This document shows, piece after piece, positions 46,655 through 55,124 of a stretch of DNA of 64,000 nt. The stretch covers positions 156,023 through 220,022 of the forward strand of contig NZ_ML133511.1 in assembly GCF_003934165.1 (NCBI RefSeq), given 5' to 3'. The notes below the pieces were generated by a model. The model searched no databases and was not told the origin of the DNA. It worked only from the letters and a program-made list of their open reading frames with translations. This DNA is from Borborobacter arsenicus. Lineage in GTDB: Bacteria; Pseudomonadota; Alphaproteobacteria; Rhizobiales; Rhizobiaceae. The position numbers and the translations under genes are program-made. Within the stretch, counting starts at the first letter, position 1. The number at the start of each line of letters is the position of its first letter.

Positions 46655-48331
46655 ATGGCCAGTTCATCACACGAAAGATCGCACTTGCTGCCGTCATGGG
46701 CAGACAGGCTGTGGTCTTCCTTCTCCGCCACCGGCCTCGCGGTCGGGACGCTGTTTTTTGCCCTGTCGCTCACGCCCTCGCTGCTGCCGCGCACCTATGT
46801 CACGCAAGGTGTCCTTTCAGGCGTCACCCTTGCCGCCGGCTATGGCGTCGGCGTCTTCGTCTCATGGCTGTGGAGTTATCTCGAACTGCACCAGCCTCGA
46901 CCCGGCACCGCACGGGTGATCAAACTCGCCGCCGCTGCCATCTGCGCGGCCATTGCCATCATTTTCCTCTGGCAGGCCGCCGCATGGCAGAATTCCATCC
47001 GCACTGTCATGCAGCTGGAACCGGTCGATAGCGCTCATCCCACCAAGGTCGGGCTGATTGCGATCGGCACCTTCATCATCCTGATCGCGATCTCGCGTCT
47101 TTTTCAGATCATCTATCGCTTTTCTTCGCGCCGGACCCATCGTTTCATGCCCCGGCGTGTGTCCAACGTCATCAGCTTTGCCGTCGCCGCCGTCTTGTTT
47201 GCCACGATCTTCAACGGCGTCATCTTCCGCTTTGCGCTGCATGTCGCCGATTCTTCCTACCAGAAGTTCGATGAGCTGATCGAAGACGGCATCCTGCAGC
47301 CGGCAGACTCGGCCAAGACCGGCAGCCAGGCGTCCTTGCTGCATTGGGACGAGCTTGGCCGCGCGGGCCGTGAATTCATTGCCCAGGGGCCTTCCCGGCA
47401 GGATCTGGAGACCTTTCTGAACCGCGAGGCGATGGAGCCGATCCGGGTCTATGTCGGCCTGCGCTCGGCCGAAACCGTCGAAGAACGCGCCAGGCTCGCG
47501 CTGGAGGAACTCAAGCGCGTCGGCGCCTTCGAGCGCTCCACGCTGGTGGTCGTGACGCCGACCGGCACCGGCTGGGTCGACCCCTCCGCAATGGACCCGC
47601 TGGAATATCTGCATGGCGGCGACGTCGCCAGCGTCGCCGTGCAATATTCCTATCTGGCAAGCTGGCTGGCGCTGCTGGTCGAGCCGGACTATGGCGCCGA
47701 AACTGCACGGGCGCTGTTTTCGGAAGTCTACGGCTATTGGACGACACTGCCGAAGGAGCATCGCCCCAGGCTCTATCTGCACGGCTTGAGCCTCGGCGCG
47801 ATGAATTCAGCCCAGTCGACCGACCTGTTCGAGGTGCTGGGCGATCCCTATGCCGGTGCGCTGTGGAGCGGCCCGCCCTTTGCCACCAGGTCGTGGCGCA
47901 CGGTGACTGACGGCCGCGATCCGGGCTCACCCGCCTGGCTGCCGCGTTTTCGCGACGGCTCCTTCGTGCGCTTCACCGCCCAGGAGAATGCGCTCGACCT
48001 GCCCGGCGCCCATTGGGGGCCAATGCGCATCGTCTATCTGCAATATGCCAGCGACCCCATCACCTTCTTCGAATATCAGTCGCTTTACCGCGAACCGGCC
48101 TGGATGTACGCGCCGCGCGGCCCAGACGTATCGCCATCGCTGCGCTGGTATCCGATCGTGACCCTGCTGCAACTCACGCTCGACGTCGCCATGGCCACCA
48201 CCACCCCGATGGGCCACGGCCATGTCTATGCACCCGAGCACTATATCGACGGCTGGGTGCAGGTGATGGGCATCGACTGGCCGCAAGCCGAGATCGACAG
48301 GCTCAAAGCCCATTTCACGCAACGGCGATAG
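46655..48331 (+). CDS. Membrane-anchored alpha/beta hydrolase, Abhydrolase_9 family
   Basis: The 558-residue protein has four or more N-terminal transmembrane helices (about residues 20-180: TLFFALSLTPSLLPRTYVTQG, then AAAAICAAIAIIFLWQAAAW). A soluble alpha/beta-hydrolase-like domain follows, with LYLHGLSLGAMNSA (GxSxG nucleophile) and GHVYAPEHYIDGW at the end. This is the Abhydrolase_9 layout; substrates are unknown but lipids or cell-envelope esters are plausible. The ATG at 46655 was preferred to a TTG at 46637. The stop lies against a repeat C composite. Confidence 0.87.
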   Translation: MASSSHERSHLLPSWADRLWSSFSATGLAVGTLFFALSLTPSLLPRTYVTQGVLSGVTLAAGYGVGVFVSWLWSYLELHQPRPGTARVIKLAAAAICAAIAIIFLWQAAAWQNSIRTVMQLEPVDSAHPTKVGLIAIGTFIILIAISRLFQIIYRFSSRRTHRFMPRRVSNVISFAVAAVLFATIFNGVIFRFALHVADSSYQKFDELIEDGILQPADSAKTGSQASLLHWDELGRAGREFIAQGPSRQDLETFLNREAMEPIRVYVGLRSAETVEERARLALEELKRVGAFERSTLVVVTPTGTGWVDPSAMDPLEYLHGGDVASVAVQYSYLASWLALLVEPDYGAETARALFSEVYGYWTTLPKEHRPRLYLHGLSLGAMNSAQSTDLFEVLGDPYAGALWSGPPFATRSWRTVTDGRDPGSPAWLPRFRDGSFVRFTAQENALDLPGAHWGPMRIVYLQYASDPITFFEYQSLYREPAWMYAPRGPDVSPSLRWYPIVTLLQLTLDVAMATTTPMGHGHVYAPEHYIDGWVQVMGIDWPQAEIDRLKAHFTQRR

Positions 48332-48493
48332 AGTATTTTGCAGTCAGACGGAATCGTCTGACGTTGCACAAATGCGGCTAGACCATGATGCCGAAAAGTG
48401 TGAAACGGTTTTCGGACGACATCATGGTCTATCTAATTGATTTTGCCGCATGTGTGCGACGCCAAGTGATTCCACTTGGCTGCAACATGCTCT
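48331..48493. repeat. Composite palindrome: repeat C inverted, RIME-like, repeat C
   Basis: A 163-bp element is made of three parts. 48331-48378 is a diverged repeat C in reverse. 48379-48432 is a palindrome with arms TAGACCATGATG/CATCATGGTCTA and inner CCGAAAA/TTTTCGG. 48441-48493 is repeat C in forward orientation. The forward copy matches 22550-22601 with two changes. The reversed copy has a different stem (GTCAGACG/CGTCTGAC) but the same GAAT loop and flanks. Confidence 0.9.
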
Positions 48494-48503
48494 AAAGAAA
48501 CCA

Positions 48504-48549
48504 ACTGGAGCAGCGGACACGCGTTCGTCAGAATGCCCGCTGCTCCAGT
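48504..48549. repeat. 13-bp inverted repeat upstream of DUF2007
   Basis: ACTGGAGCAGCGG (48504-48516) is perfectly complementary to CCGCTGCTCCAGT (48537-48549), with 20 bases between. It lies 48 bases ahead of the DUF2007 ATG and 10 bases after the composite repeat. A leader hairpin or terminator role is possible. Confidence 0.65.
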
Positions 48550-48597
48550 GGCCCGCAAGCCGTTTACATCGCTGCTGCAAACTGCGACTTTCGCGCC

Positions 48598-48822
48598 ATG
48601 ATCGAACTCGTGCGCACCAATGATGCCGTCATCATCTCCTTCGTGGAATCGCTGCTGCGCGATGCCGGCATCCATTGCCTCGTCGCCGACCAGAATATGA
48701 GCGTGCTGGACGGCTCGATCGGCGTTCTGCCAAGACGCATTCTGGTGCCCGACGACGATGCGGCAGAAGCCCGAAGCATCCTCACCGATGCCGGTATCGC
48801 GCACGAAATCCGGCGGGGCTGA
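48598..48822 (+). CDS. DUF2007 small protein
   Basis: The 74-residue protein shows the DUF2007 pattern: MIELVRTNDAVIISFVESLL, then DAGIHCLVADQNMSVLDGSI, then RRILVPDDDAAEARSIL. The fold is ferredoxin-like and the family has been suggested to be a signalling or regulatory module; function is unproven. It is 3 bases ahead of the TrmN6-like gene and probably co-translated. This pairing is common in rhizobia. Confidence 0.9.
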   Translation: MIELVRTNDAVIISFVESLLRDAGIHCLVADQNMSVLDGSIGVLPRRILVPDDDAAEARSILTDAGIAHEIRRG

Positions 48823-48825
48823 GCC

Positions 48826-49608
48826 ATGTCCTGCGCTGAGGCGGAGCCCTCCTCCACCATTGACGCCTTCCATCGCGGCAATTTCTGGCTGGTGCAGCCG
48901 CGCGATGCCGGCCACCGCGCCGGCATGGACGCGCTGATGCTGGCCGCCGCGGTTCCTTCGGACTTTGCCGGCGAACTGATCGATTTCGGCGCCGGCGCAG
49001 GCGCGGTCGGGCTGGCGGTCGCCTCGCGTTGCGAAGGCGCCCGCATCACTCTGGTCGAGCAGTCGCCGACCATGGCCGAGTTTGCCGCCAAGAGCCTCGC
49101 CGACCCTCGCAACGCCCATCTGCGTGATCGACTCAAGCTGCTGGTCGCCGATGTCACCCTTGCCGGGCGGGCGCGCGCGACGGCCGGCCTTGCCGACAAT
49201 TCCTGCGACTTCGTGCTGATGAACCCGCCCTTCAACGCCGCAATCGACCGCAACACGCCCGATGCGCTGCGCCAGGAGGCGCATGTCATGCAGGACGGGC
49301 TGTTCGAGGCTTGGCTGCGAAGTGCCGCCGCCATCACCCGCCCGCGCGGCGGGCTTGGCATCATCGCCCGCCCCGCCTCGCTGCCCGAAATCCTCGTAGC
49401 ACTCGAGGGCCGCTTCGGTTCGGCCGAAATCGTGCCGGTGCATCCCCGCGCCGACCGCGCCGCCATCCGCATCGTGGTGCGGGCAAGATGCGCGGCGCGC
49501 GGCGGCCTCGTGCTGCGCCCGCCGCTCATCCTCCACGACGACGGCCATGCCCTGTCGGCGCGCGCCGACGCCGTGAGCAATGGCCGCGCATCGCTTTTCG
49601 ACGATTGA
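48826..49608 (+). CDS. tRNA1(Val) (adenine-N6)-methyltransferase-like, TrmN6 type
   Basis: The 260-residue SAM-dependent methyltransferase has motif I LIDFGAGAGAVGLAVASR and the N6-adenine catalytic motif LMNPPFNAA, typical of the YfiC/TrmN6 group that modifies A37 of tRNA-Val. Early residues NFWLVQPRDAGHRAGMDALML also fit. It lies in the order DUF2007, TrmN6-like, S49 peptidase seen in related genomes. Direct RNA specificity is inferred from the family. Confidence 0.88.
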   Translation: MSCAEAEPSSTIDAFHRGNFWLVQPRDAGHRAGMDALMLAAAVPSDFAGELIDFGAGAGAVGLAVASRCEGARITLVEQSPTMAEFAAKSLADPRNAHLRDRLKLLVADVTLAGRARATAGLADNSCDFVLMNPPFNAAIDRNTPDALRQEAHVMQDGLFEAWLRSAAAITRPRGGLGIIARPASLPEILVALEGRFGSAEIVPVHPRADRAAIRIVVRARCAARGGLVLRPPLILHDDGHALSARADAVSNGRASLFDD

Positions 49609-49685
49609 CGCGCTGCAGCAGGATTGTGGTTTCACCGTGAATGCTTACATGCGATTTTACCGCGACAGACCGGAGACAGACATCA

Positions 49686-50558
49686 GTGAGACGCCTTCTC
49701 AACCGCCTGCTGCCGAAATCGATGCGCTCGGGCGTGGTGACGATCCCGGTGATCCGCCTGCACGGCACCATCATGACCGGCGGCGGCCAGTTCCGGCCGA
49801 CTTTGTCGCTCGCCTCCACCGCCGGCGTCATCGAAAAGGCCTTTGCCGACGCCGACGCACCGGCAGTTGCCATTTCCATCAATTCGCCGGGTGGCTCACC
49901 CGTTCAATCGCGCCTCATCTACAAGCGCATCCGCGACCTCGCCGCTGAAAAGAACAAGCGCGTGCTGGTCTTCGTGGAGGATGTCGCCGCTTCCGGCGGC
50001 TACATGATCGCGGTCGCCGGCGACGAGATCATCGCCGATCCCTCCTCCATCGTCGGCTCAATCGGCGTGGTTTCGGCCTCATTCGGCTTCACCGAACTGT
50101 TGAAGAAAGTCGGCGTCGAGCGACGTGTCCACACCGCCGGCAAGAACAAGGCCGTGCTCGACCCCTTCAAGCCGGAAAGGAAAGAGGATGTCGAGCGGCT
50201 GAAAGCGCTGCAGTTGGAAGTCCACGACACTTTCATCGACCTGGTCAAGGCGCGGCGGGGCGTGAAGCTCAAGGACGATCCCGACCTCTTCACCGGCCTC
50301 TTCTGGTCGGGCAAAAAGGGGCTGGAACTCGGCCTTGTCGATGCGCTGGGCGACATGCGCACGGTGCTGAAGGAGCGCTACGGCGAAAAGACGCGGCTTC
50401 GCCTCATCACCCCGCCGCGCGGGTTGTTCGGACGCCGGCTTGGCCTGTTCGGCTCGGGCGGGGACGGCTTTTCCGCGCCCGACATCGCCGCCGGCGCGGC
50501 GCGCGGCCTGCTGGAAGCCGCCGAGGAGCGCTCGCTGTGGAGCCGCTTCGGCCTTTGA
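49686..50558 (+). CDS. S49 family peptidase (SppA/SohB-like)
   Basis: With the GTG at 49686 (GGAGAC upstream) the protein has 290 residues. It has the S49 serine-lysine protease core. The nucleophile is Ser103 in VAASGGYMIAVAGDEI, and the general-base Lys is in the HTAGKNKAV segment. VAISINSPGGSPVQS is also typical. Unlike classical SppA it has no strong N-terminal transmembrane helix, so it may be cytosolic or peripheral. An ATG at 49641 gives 15 more residues and is less likely. Confidence 0.92.
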   Translation: MRRLLNRLLPKSMRSGVVTIPVIRLHGTIMTGGGQFRPTLSLASTAGVIEKAFADADAPAVAISINSPGGSPVQSRLIYKRIRDLAAEKNKRVLVFVEDVAASGGYMIAVAGDEIIADPSSIVGSIGVVSASFGFTELLKKVGVERRVHTAGKNKAVLDPFKPERKEDVERLKALQLEVHDTFIDLVKARRGVKLKDDPDLFTGLFWSGKKGLELGLVDALGDMRTVLKERYGEKTRLRLITPPRGLFGRRLGLFGSGGDGFSAPDIAAGAARGLLEAAEERSLWSRFGL

Positions 50559-50639
50559 AATTTGCGGCAAACCGCCTATGATCAGGCTTGCACCTGCACC
50601 GGCTGCCTGACGCCCGTATCTTCGGGAAGGACAAGGAAA

Positions 50640-50825
50640 ATGCCTCAGCTGATCTTCTTCGCGCTCGTTGGCCTTGCAGCCTATTACGGCTACCGCTCCT
50701 TTGTGAGGGAAGCTGAGCGGGTGACGGCAAAGGTGCGCCGCGCAGAGAAGCAGGCGGCAACCGGCGCCAATGGCACGCTGGTCAAGGACCCGAAGACCGG
50801 CGAATACCGCCTGGCCAAGGACTGA
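50640..50825 (+). CDS. Small membrane-anchored hypothetical protein (61 aa)
   Basis: The 61-residue product starts with one hydrophobic helix (residues 2-16, PQLIFFALVGLAAYYGY), followed by a basic, charged segment (REAERVTAKVRRAEKQAA) and an NGTLVKDPKTGEYRLAKD tail. The ATG at 50640 has AAGGA just upstream; the 26-residue upstream frame is discarded. It lies 81 bases after the S49 peptidase and 9 bases before ispE, probably one transcript. No named family was recognised. Confidence 0.75.
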   Translation: MPQLIFFALVGLAAYYGYRSFVREAERVTAKVRRAEKQAATGANGTLVKDPKTGEYRLAKD

Positions 50826-50834
50826 CGGCAGATC

Positions 50835-51725
50835 GTGGATAGCGCACCGCTTGCCGAGAACGCGCCGGCCAAGATCAATCTTGCGCTCCACATCACCGGC
50901 CGCCGCGCCGATGGTTTTCACACCCTGGAAAGCCTTGTCGTCTTCACTGCATTTGGTGATCGCATAGAGGCGCAAGCGGCGGAGGCGGACAGCTTCGAGA
51001 TAGACGGCCCCTTCGGCGGGAGTTTGTGCGGCCAAAGTGGCAATCTGGTCACACGCGCCCGCGATGCGTTACGGGAGGCGGTGGGAGGCCGATTGCGGGA
51101 AGGTTTGCACTCCACGTTGCTCCCCGTCTCCATCCACCTCGAAAAACACCTGCCCATAGCTTCCGGCATTGGCGGCGGTTCCAGCGACGCGGCGGCGACG
51201 CTGAAGGTCCTGAACCACCTGTGGCGATGCGGCCTCGCCCCCGATACCCTCGCCGGCATCGGCAGCAGGCTCGGCGCCGATGTGCCAATGTGCCTTCACG
51301 CGGCCCCGCTGATTGCCCGCGGCATCGGCGAGATCGTCGGATCGGTTTCGGATTTGCCCGAACTGCATCTGGTTCTGGTCAATGCCGGCGTCGAAGTTTC
51401 GACGCCTTCCGTTTTTGCGGCTCTCGCGCAAAAGGAAAATCAGCCGCTACCGCCGCTGCCGCCCCGCCTTGCCTTCGAGCCATTGCGAAACTGGCTTGCC
51501 ATCAGCCGCAACGACCTCGAAGCCCCGGCCACGGCAATTGCGCCTGCTATCGCCGAAAGCCTTGACGCTCTGCGCGCCAGTCAGGCTGCCTTTGCCCGCA
51601 TGTCGGGCTCGGGCGCAACCTGTTTCGGCCTTTATGAGACGCAGGCGCAAGCCCAATCGGCCGCCGCAGCCATCCGCCACAGCCGGCCTGGCTGGTTCGT
51701 TGCCGCCAGCAACACCAAGAGGTAG
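50835..51725 (+). CDS. ispE: 4-diphosphocytidyl-2-C-methyl-D-erythritol kinase
   Basis: The 296-residue GHMP kinase phosphorylates CDP-methylerythritol in the MEP pathway. It has APAKINLALHITGRRADGFH near the start, the GHMP ATP motif LPIASGIGGGSSDAAATLK and the C-terminal MSGSGATCFGLY. The start is GTG at 50835, 9 bases after the small membrane protein. MoaB follows after 8 bases. It complements Dxs and IspH elsewhere in the window. Confidence 0.96.
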   Translation: MDSAPLAENAPAKINLALHITGRRADGFHTLESLVVFTAFGDRIEAQAAEADSFEIDGPFGGSLCGQSGNLVTRARDALREAVGGRLREGLHSTLLPVSIHLEKHLPIASGIGGGSSDAAATLKVLNHLWRCGLAPDTLAGIGSRLGADVPMCLHAAPLIARGIGEIVGSVSDLPELHLVLVNAGVEVSTPSVFAALAQKENQPLPPLPPRLAFEPLRNWLAISRNDLEAPATAIAPAIAESLDALRASQAAFARMSGSGATCFGLYETQAQAQSAAAAIRHSRPGWFVAASNTKR

Positions 51726-51733
51726 AAATATCC

Positions 51734-52273
51734 ATGGCCACTGACCGTCCATTCATCCCCGTCCGCATCGCCGTGCTCACCGTCTCCGACAGCCGCGCGC
51801 TTGCCGACGATCGGTCCGGCCAGACATTGGTCGATCGCATAGCGGAGGCTGGCCACATCCTTGCCGACCGCGCCATCGTCACCGACGACAAGGACAAGAT
51901 CCGCGAGCGCGTGCTTGCCTGGTCGCAGGATGAAGCGATCGACGTCGTCATCACCACCGGAGGAACCGGCTTCACCGGCCGCGACGTCACGCCGGACGCA
52001 TTGGAGCCGATCTTCGAAAAGCGCATGGACGGCTTTTCGATAGCGTTCCACCGCCTCTCCTACGACAAGATCGGCACTTCCACCGTGCAGTCGCGCGCCA
52101 CCGGCGGCGTGGTCAACGCCACCTTCGTCTTCGTGCTGCCGGGCTCGCCCGGTGCCTGCCGCGATGCCTGGGACGGTATTCTGAAAGCCCAGCTCGACTA
52201 TCGCCACATGCCCTGCAACTTCGTGGAGATCATGCCGCGGCTCGACGAGCATCTGCGGCGCAGCGGGAAGTAG
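51734..52273 (+). CDS. moaB: Molybdenum cofactor biosynthesis protein B
   Basis: The 179-residue protein of the MoaB/MogA fold takes part in molybdopterin adenylation or a related step. Signature: VITTGGTGFTGRDVTPDALE, then the FVLPGSPGACRDAWDGIL region. The N-terminus IPVRIAVLTVSDSRALADD is typical. It is the last gene of the ispE run and ends 1 base before the convergent glycosyltransferase-like gene. No other moa genes are in view. Confidence 0.94.
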   Translation: MATDRPFIPVRIAVLTVSDSRALADDRSGQTLVDRIAEAGHILADRAIVTDDKDKIRERVLAWSQDEAIDVVITTGGTGFTGRDVTPDALEPIFEKRMDGFSIAFHRLSYDKIGTSTVQSRATGGVVNATFVFVLPGSPGACRDAWDGILKAQLDYRHMPCNFVEIMPRLDEHLRRSGK

Positions 52274-52274
52274 A

Positions 52275-52787
52275 TCAGAGCGGCGGCGCAATCCGGATTT
52301 CGGCATGAAGCCGCTTGGTCGCCAGGCCGCGCGCAATCGCCTCGGCGCTTTTGGCACGACGCGAAAGCGGCTCGGCCTGCGCCTTCCTGATCAGCAGCCC
52401 TTCGCGCAGGGCCCGGTCGGACGAAAATATCCGCGCCAGGAACCCGGGCCGGTCGGCCCTGGCGCGGGTGAAACGCCCCGGCATCTTCATCATTTCGGCA
52501 TGATCGCGAACCGCTTGCGTCCAGCCCTCGCCGAGTCGCGCGCCCGGCTCCAGCAATAACAGCCAGTCGCCCTTGGCCTGTCCTATAGCTGCCGCGATGC
52601 TGCCAGTGGCCAGAAATTCGCAGCCTGCCTGCTCGGCCACGCGATGGGTCTGGTCGGTCGAGCCGAGATCGCAGACGATGACTTCGCGTATGGTGCCATC
52701 CCCGGCCGCGCTGACCAGCGAATCCAGCGTGCGTGCCAGCGCTTCTTCATCATTCTTGGTTTCGATGAGGACACTCAGCATCCCCAT
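52275..52787 (-). CDS. Short GT2-like glycosyltransferase domain protein
   Basis: The 170-residue protein has only the N-terminal nucleotide-binding part of a family 2 glycosyltransferase: LSVLIETKNDEEALARTLDS, then IREVIVCDLGSTDQTHRVAE, then GQAKGDWLLLLEPGARL. The usual acceptor-side half and membrane helices are missing, and the DxD position reads DLGSTD. It could be a reduced enzyme or a non-catalytic relative. Start at the ATG at 52787; the next ATG at 52781 is also possible. It converges with moaB and is divergent from the radical SAM gene. Confidence 0.75.
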   Translation of the reverse strand: MGMLSVLIETKNDEEALARTLDSLVSAAGDGTIREVIVCDLGSTDQTHRVAEQAGCEFLATGSIAAAIGQAKGDWLLLLEPGARLGEGWTQAVRDHAEMMKMPGRFTRARADRPGFLARIFSSDRALREGLLIRKAQAEPLSRRAKSAEAIARGLATKRLHAEIRIAPPL

Positions 52788-52935
52788 TATCTGGAACAGC
52801 CGCCGCCAAACCGCAAGCCGGACCCATCTGCACAGCAATATTGTTCTTGATTTGTTCTGATTTTTGAAATAGGAATAATTTCATGAGCGGCGGCGATTCG
52901 CCGGACAGGAATGCCGATCTCCAGGGATGATCCGA

Positions 52936-54090
52936 ATGGAACCGATAGTGCGCGCCGATGTTGCAGCCTTCAGAAACGGTAGCTCCGCGATGGCCAATGC
53001 AATGATCGAAGAAAGCGGGATAAGGATCCAGGACGAACGCCGACGCGGGCGTGCCGCCGGCATTAATCCGAGCGGCCGCTTCGAGCCGGTGACCCGCCAT
53101 GTCTTCGATGATGGCTGGAACACGATCGAGGAACTGCCGCCTTTCAAGACCGAGGTGCAGACGGAAAAGCCGCGCACCATCATCACGCGCAACCAGTCGC
53201 CCGATATTTCCTTCGACCGTTCGATCAACCCCTATCGCGGCTGCGAGCATGGCTGCGTCTATTGCTTTGCCCGGCCAACCCACAGCTATATGGGCCTGTC
53301 GCCGGGGCTCGATTTCGAATCGAAGCTGTTTGCCAAGCCGGATGCCGCCAAGCTGCTCGACAAGGAGCTCTCCAAGGAAGGCTACCAGCCGCGCATCATC
53401 GCCATCGGCACCAACACCGATCCCTATCAGCCGATCGAGAAGCACTGGCGCATCATGCGCGAGATATTGGAAGTGCTGGAGGCGCGCCAGCATCCGGTCG
53501 GCATCGTCACCAAATCGGCGCTGGTGGCGCGCGATATCGACATTCTAGCGCGCATGGCCGAACGCGGACTGGCCAAGGTGGCCCTGTCGGTGACGACGCT
53601 CGACCGCATGCTCGCCCGCACGATGGAGCCGCGTGCGGCAACGCCGACGAAGCGGCTGGAAACGATCAGGCAGCTCAGCGAGGCCGGCATTCCGACTTCG
53701 GTGATGGTGGCGCCGATCATCCCGGGCCTGACCGATCCGGAAGTCGAGCGCATACTCGATTCAGCCCGGGCGGCCGGTGCGCGCGAGGCCGGCTATGTCA
53801 TATTGCGCCTACCGCTCGAGGTCAGCCCGATCTTCAAGGACTGGCTGCTGCGCCATTACCCGGACCGCTACCGCCACGTGATGTCGCTGGTGCGTTCGAT
53901 GCGCGACGGCAAGGATTACGATTCGGAATGGGGAAAGCGCATGAAGGGCAGTGGCCCCTATGCCTGGCAGATCGGCCGGCGCTTCGAGATCGCGGCGCGC
54001 AAGCTTGGCCTTAACATCGAGAAGCAGCGGCTGCGCACCGATCTGTTCATCGGTGCCCAGAAAGGCAGCGAACAATTGATGCTGCTGTAG
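52936..54090 (+). CDS. PA0069-family radical SAM protein
   Basis: The 384-residue protein binds a 4Fe-4S cluster through Cys103, Cys107 and Cys110 (RGCEHGCVYCFARPTHSY). The PA0069-type features INPYRGCEHGC, IAIGTNTDPYQPIE, TKSALVARDIDIL and IIPGLTDPEVE are present. It resembles spore photoproduct lyase-like radical SAM enzymes; the substrate is unknown. The ATG at 52936 (AGGGA upstream) is preferred to the one at 52927. A hairpin follows the stop at 54141. Confidence 0.9.
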   Translation: MEPIVRADVAAFRNGSSAMANAMIEESGIRIQDERRRGRAAGINPSGRFEPVTRHVFDDGWNTIEELPPFKTEVQTEKPRTIITRNQSPDISFDRSINPYRGCEHGCVYCFARPTHSYMGLSPGLDFESKLFAKPDAAKLLDKELSKEGYQPRIIAIGTNTDPYQPIEKHWRIMREILEVLEARQHPVGIVTKSALVARDIDILARMAERGLAKVALSVTTLDRMLARTMEPRAATPTKRLETIRQLSEAGIPTSVMVAPIIPGLTDPEVERILDSARAAGAREAGYVILRLPLEVSPIFKDWLLRHYPDRYRHVMSLVRSMRDGKDYDSEWGKRMKGSGPYAWQIGRRFEIAARKLGLNIEKQRLRTDLFIGAQKGSEQLMLL

Positions 54091-54140
54091 AGCACGGCCC
54101 TCGGACCTTCGGTTCAGGATTATGCTTCGACAAAGGAAGT

Positions 54141-54164
54141 GAGCGTCGGAGGAATTCGACGCTC
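54141..54164 (+). terminator. Hairpin after the radical SAM gene
   Basis: GAGCGTCG (54141-54148) pairs with CGACGCTC (54157-54164) over an 8-base loop, 50 bases after the stop. No T-run follows, so it is only a likely terminator. Confidence 0.45.
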
Positions 54165-54298
54165 GGGTGGAGTGGGCAGCCACTTCAAGAAATCCGTCCG
54201 GCCTCTCCCCCGACAGCCGACGGCGCCTTCCGGAACCGCGCCCCAACGGGCCGGAAGGCCTTGCGGAGAATCGGGGACGATGCGAGCATTGCCGCACC

Positions 54299-54994
54299 AT
54301 GGCTCGCCAGCGCTCCGATTCTCCGCCCCTCTTCGAAATTATCGAACGGCCCGATTTCTCCATCGAGAAACGGGCGATCGCGCGCGGGCAATGGCCGGTC
54401 GCGGGGTTGGACGAAGCCGGCCGCGGGCCGCTGGCCGGTCCGGTAGTCGCGGCCGCCGTCATTCTCGATCCGGCGCGCATCCCCTCGGGGCTTGACGATT
54501 CCAAAAGGCTCACTGCACCCCAGCGCGAAGAGCTGTTCGCCGAAATCCTGGCGACAGCGCTTGGCGTTTCGATGGCCTCGGCTTCAGCCGAATCCATCGA
54601 CCGCAGCGATATCCGGAAAGCCAGCCTGGAGGCGATGTGCCGCGCCCTGCACGGCCTGCCACTCACGCCGATCCTGGCGCTGGCCGACGGCCGCGACGTG
54701 CCGCCCGGCCTCGCCTGCGAGGGCCAGGCGCTGGTCAAGGGCGATCAGCGCTCGCAATCCATCGCGGCCGCCTCAATCGTCGCCAAAGTCATGCGCGACC
54801 GAATGATGGCCGGCTGCGGCCGCACCGATGCGCGCTATGGCTTCGAGATCCACATGGGCTACGCCACAGTTCGCCACCGCACAGCCATCGAGTTACACGG
54901 TGCCGTCACCCGATGGCACCGCATCTCCTTCGCGCCGTTTCGCCTGGTCGACACGCCGCCCGAAAATGAAATCCAGGACGACTGCGTGCTATAA
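54299..54994 (+). CDS. rnhB: Ribonuclease HII
   Basis: The 231-residue enzyme removes ribonucleotides from DNA. Catalytic residues are visible: Asp38 and Glu39 ([17 protein letters not shown]), Asp130 (ALADGRDVP) and Asp149 ([19 protein letters not shown]). The chosen ATG at 54299 has no good Shine-Dalgarno, so the start is moderately sure; the frame is open 44 residues further upstream without similarity. With rnhA at 744-1241 both RNase H types are in this window. It converges on the atp terminator. Confidence 0.94.
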   Translation: MARQRSDSPPLFEIIERPDFSIEKRAIARGQWPVAGLDEAGRGPLAGPVVAAAVILDPARIPSGLDDSKRLTAPQREELFAEILATALGVSMASASAESIDRSDIRKASLEAMCRALHGLPLTPILALADGRDVPPGLACEGQALVKGDQRSQSIAAASIVAKVMRDRMMAGCGRTDARYGFEIHMGYATVRHRTAIELHGAVTRWHRISFAPFRLVDTPPENEIQDDCVL

Positions 54995-55070
54995 GCGGCC
55001 GCTGATGCTGCAAGCTTTCACGTCGATTGGCCTATGGCCGGGCGGCGCCGGCCCTTCGTTCCCAGCAAAC

Positions 55071-55099
55071 AAAAAAAGCCGCCGGTTAGCCGGCGGCTT
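55071..55099 (-). terminator. Rho-independent terminator of the atp F0 operon
   Basis: On the minus strand a 10-bp perfect stem (AAGCCGCCGG/CCGGCGGCTT, loop 4) is followed by a run of seven T (55071-55077). It starts 26 bases after the atpF stop and is a textbook terminator. Confidence 0.93.
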
Positions 55100-55124
55100 C
55101 AATGCTAAAGTCTCGACATTTCGC

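Noticed and set aside
53262-54014. 250-residue alternative frame within the radical SAM gene
   Set aside because: It is the +1 shadow of a protein with clear cluster cysteines and conserved motifs.
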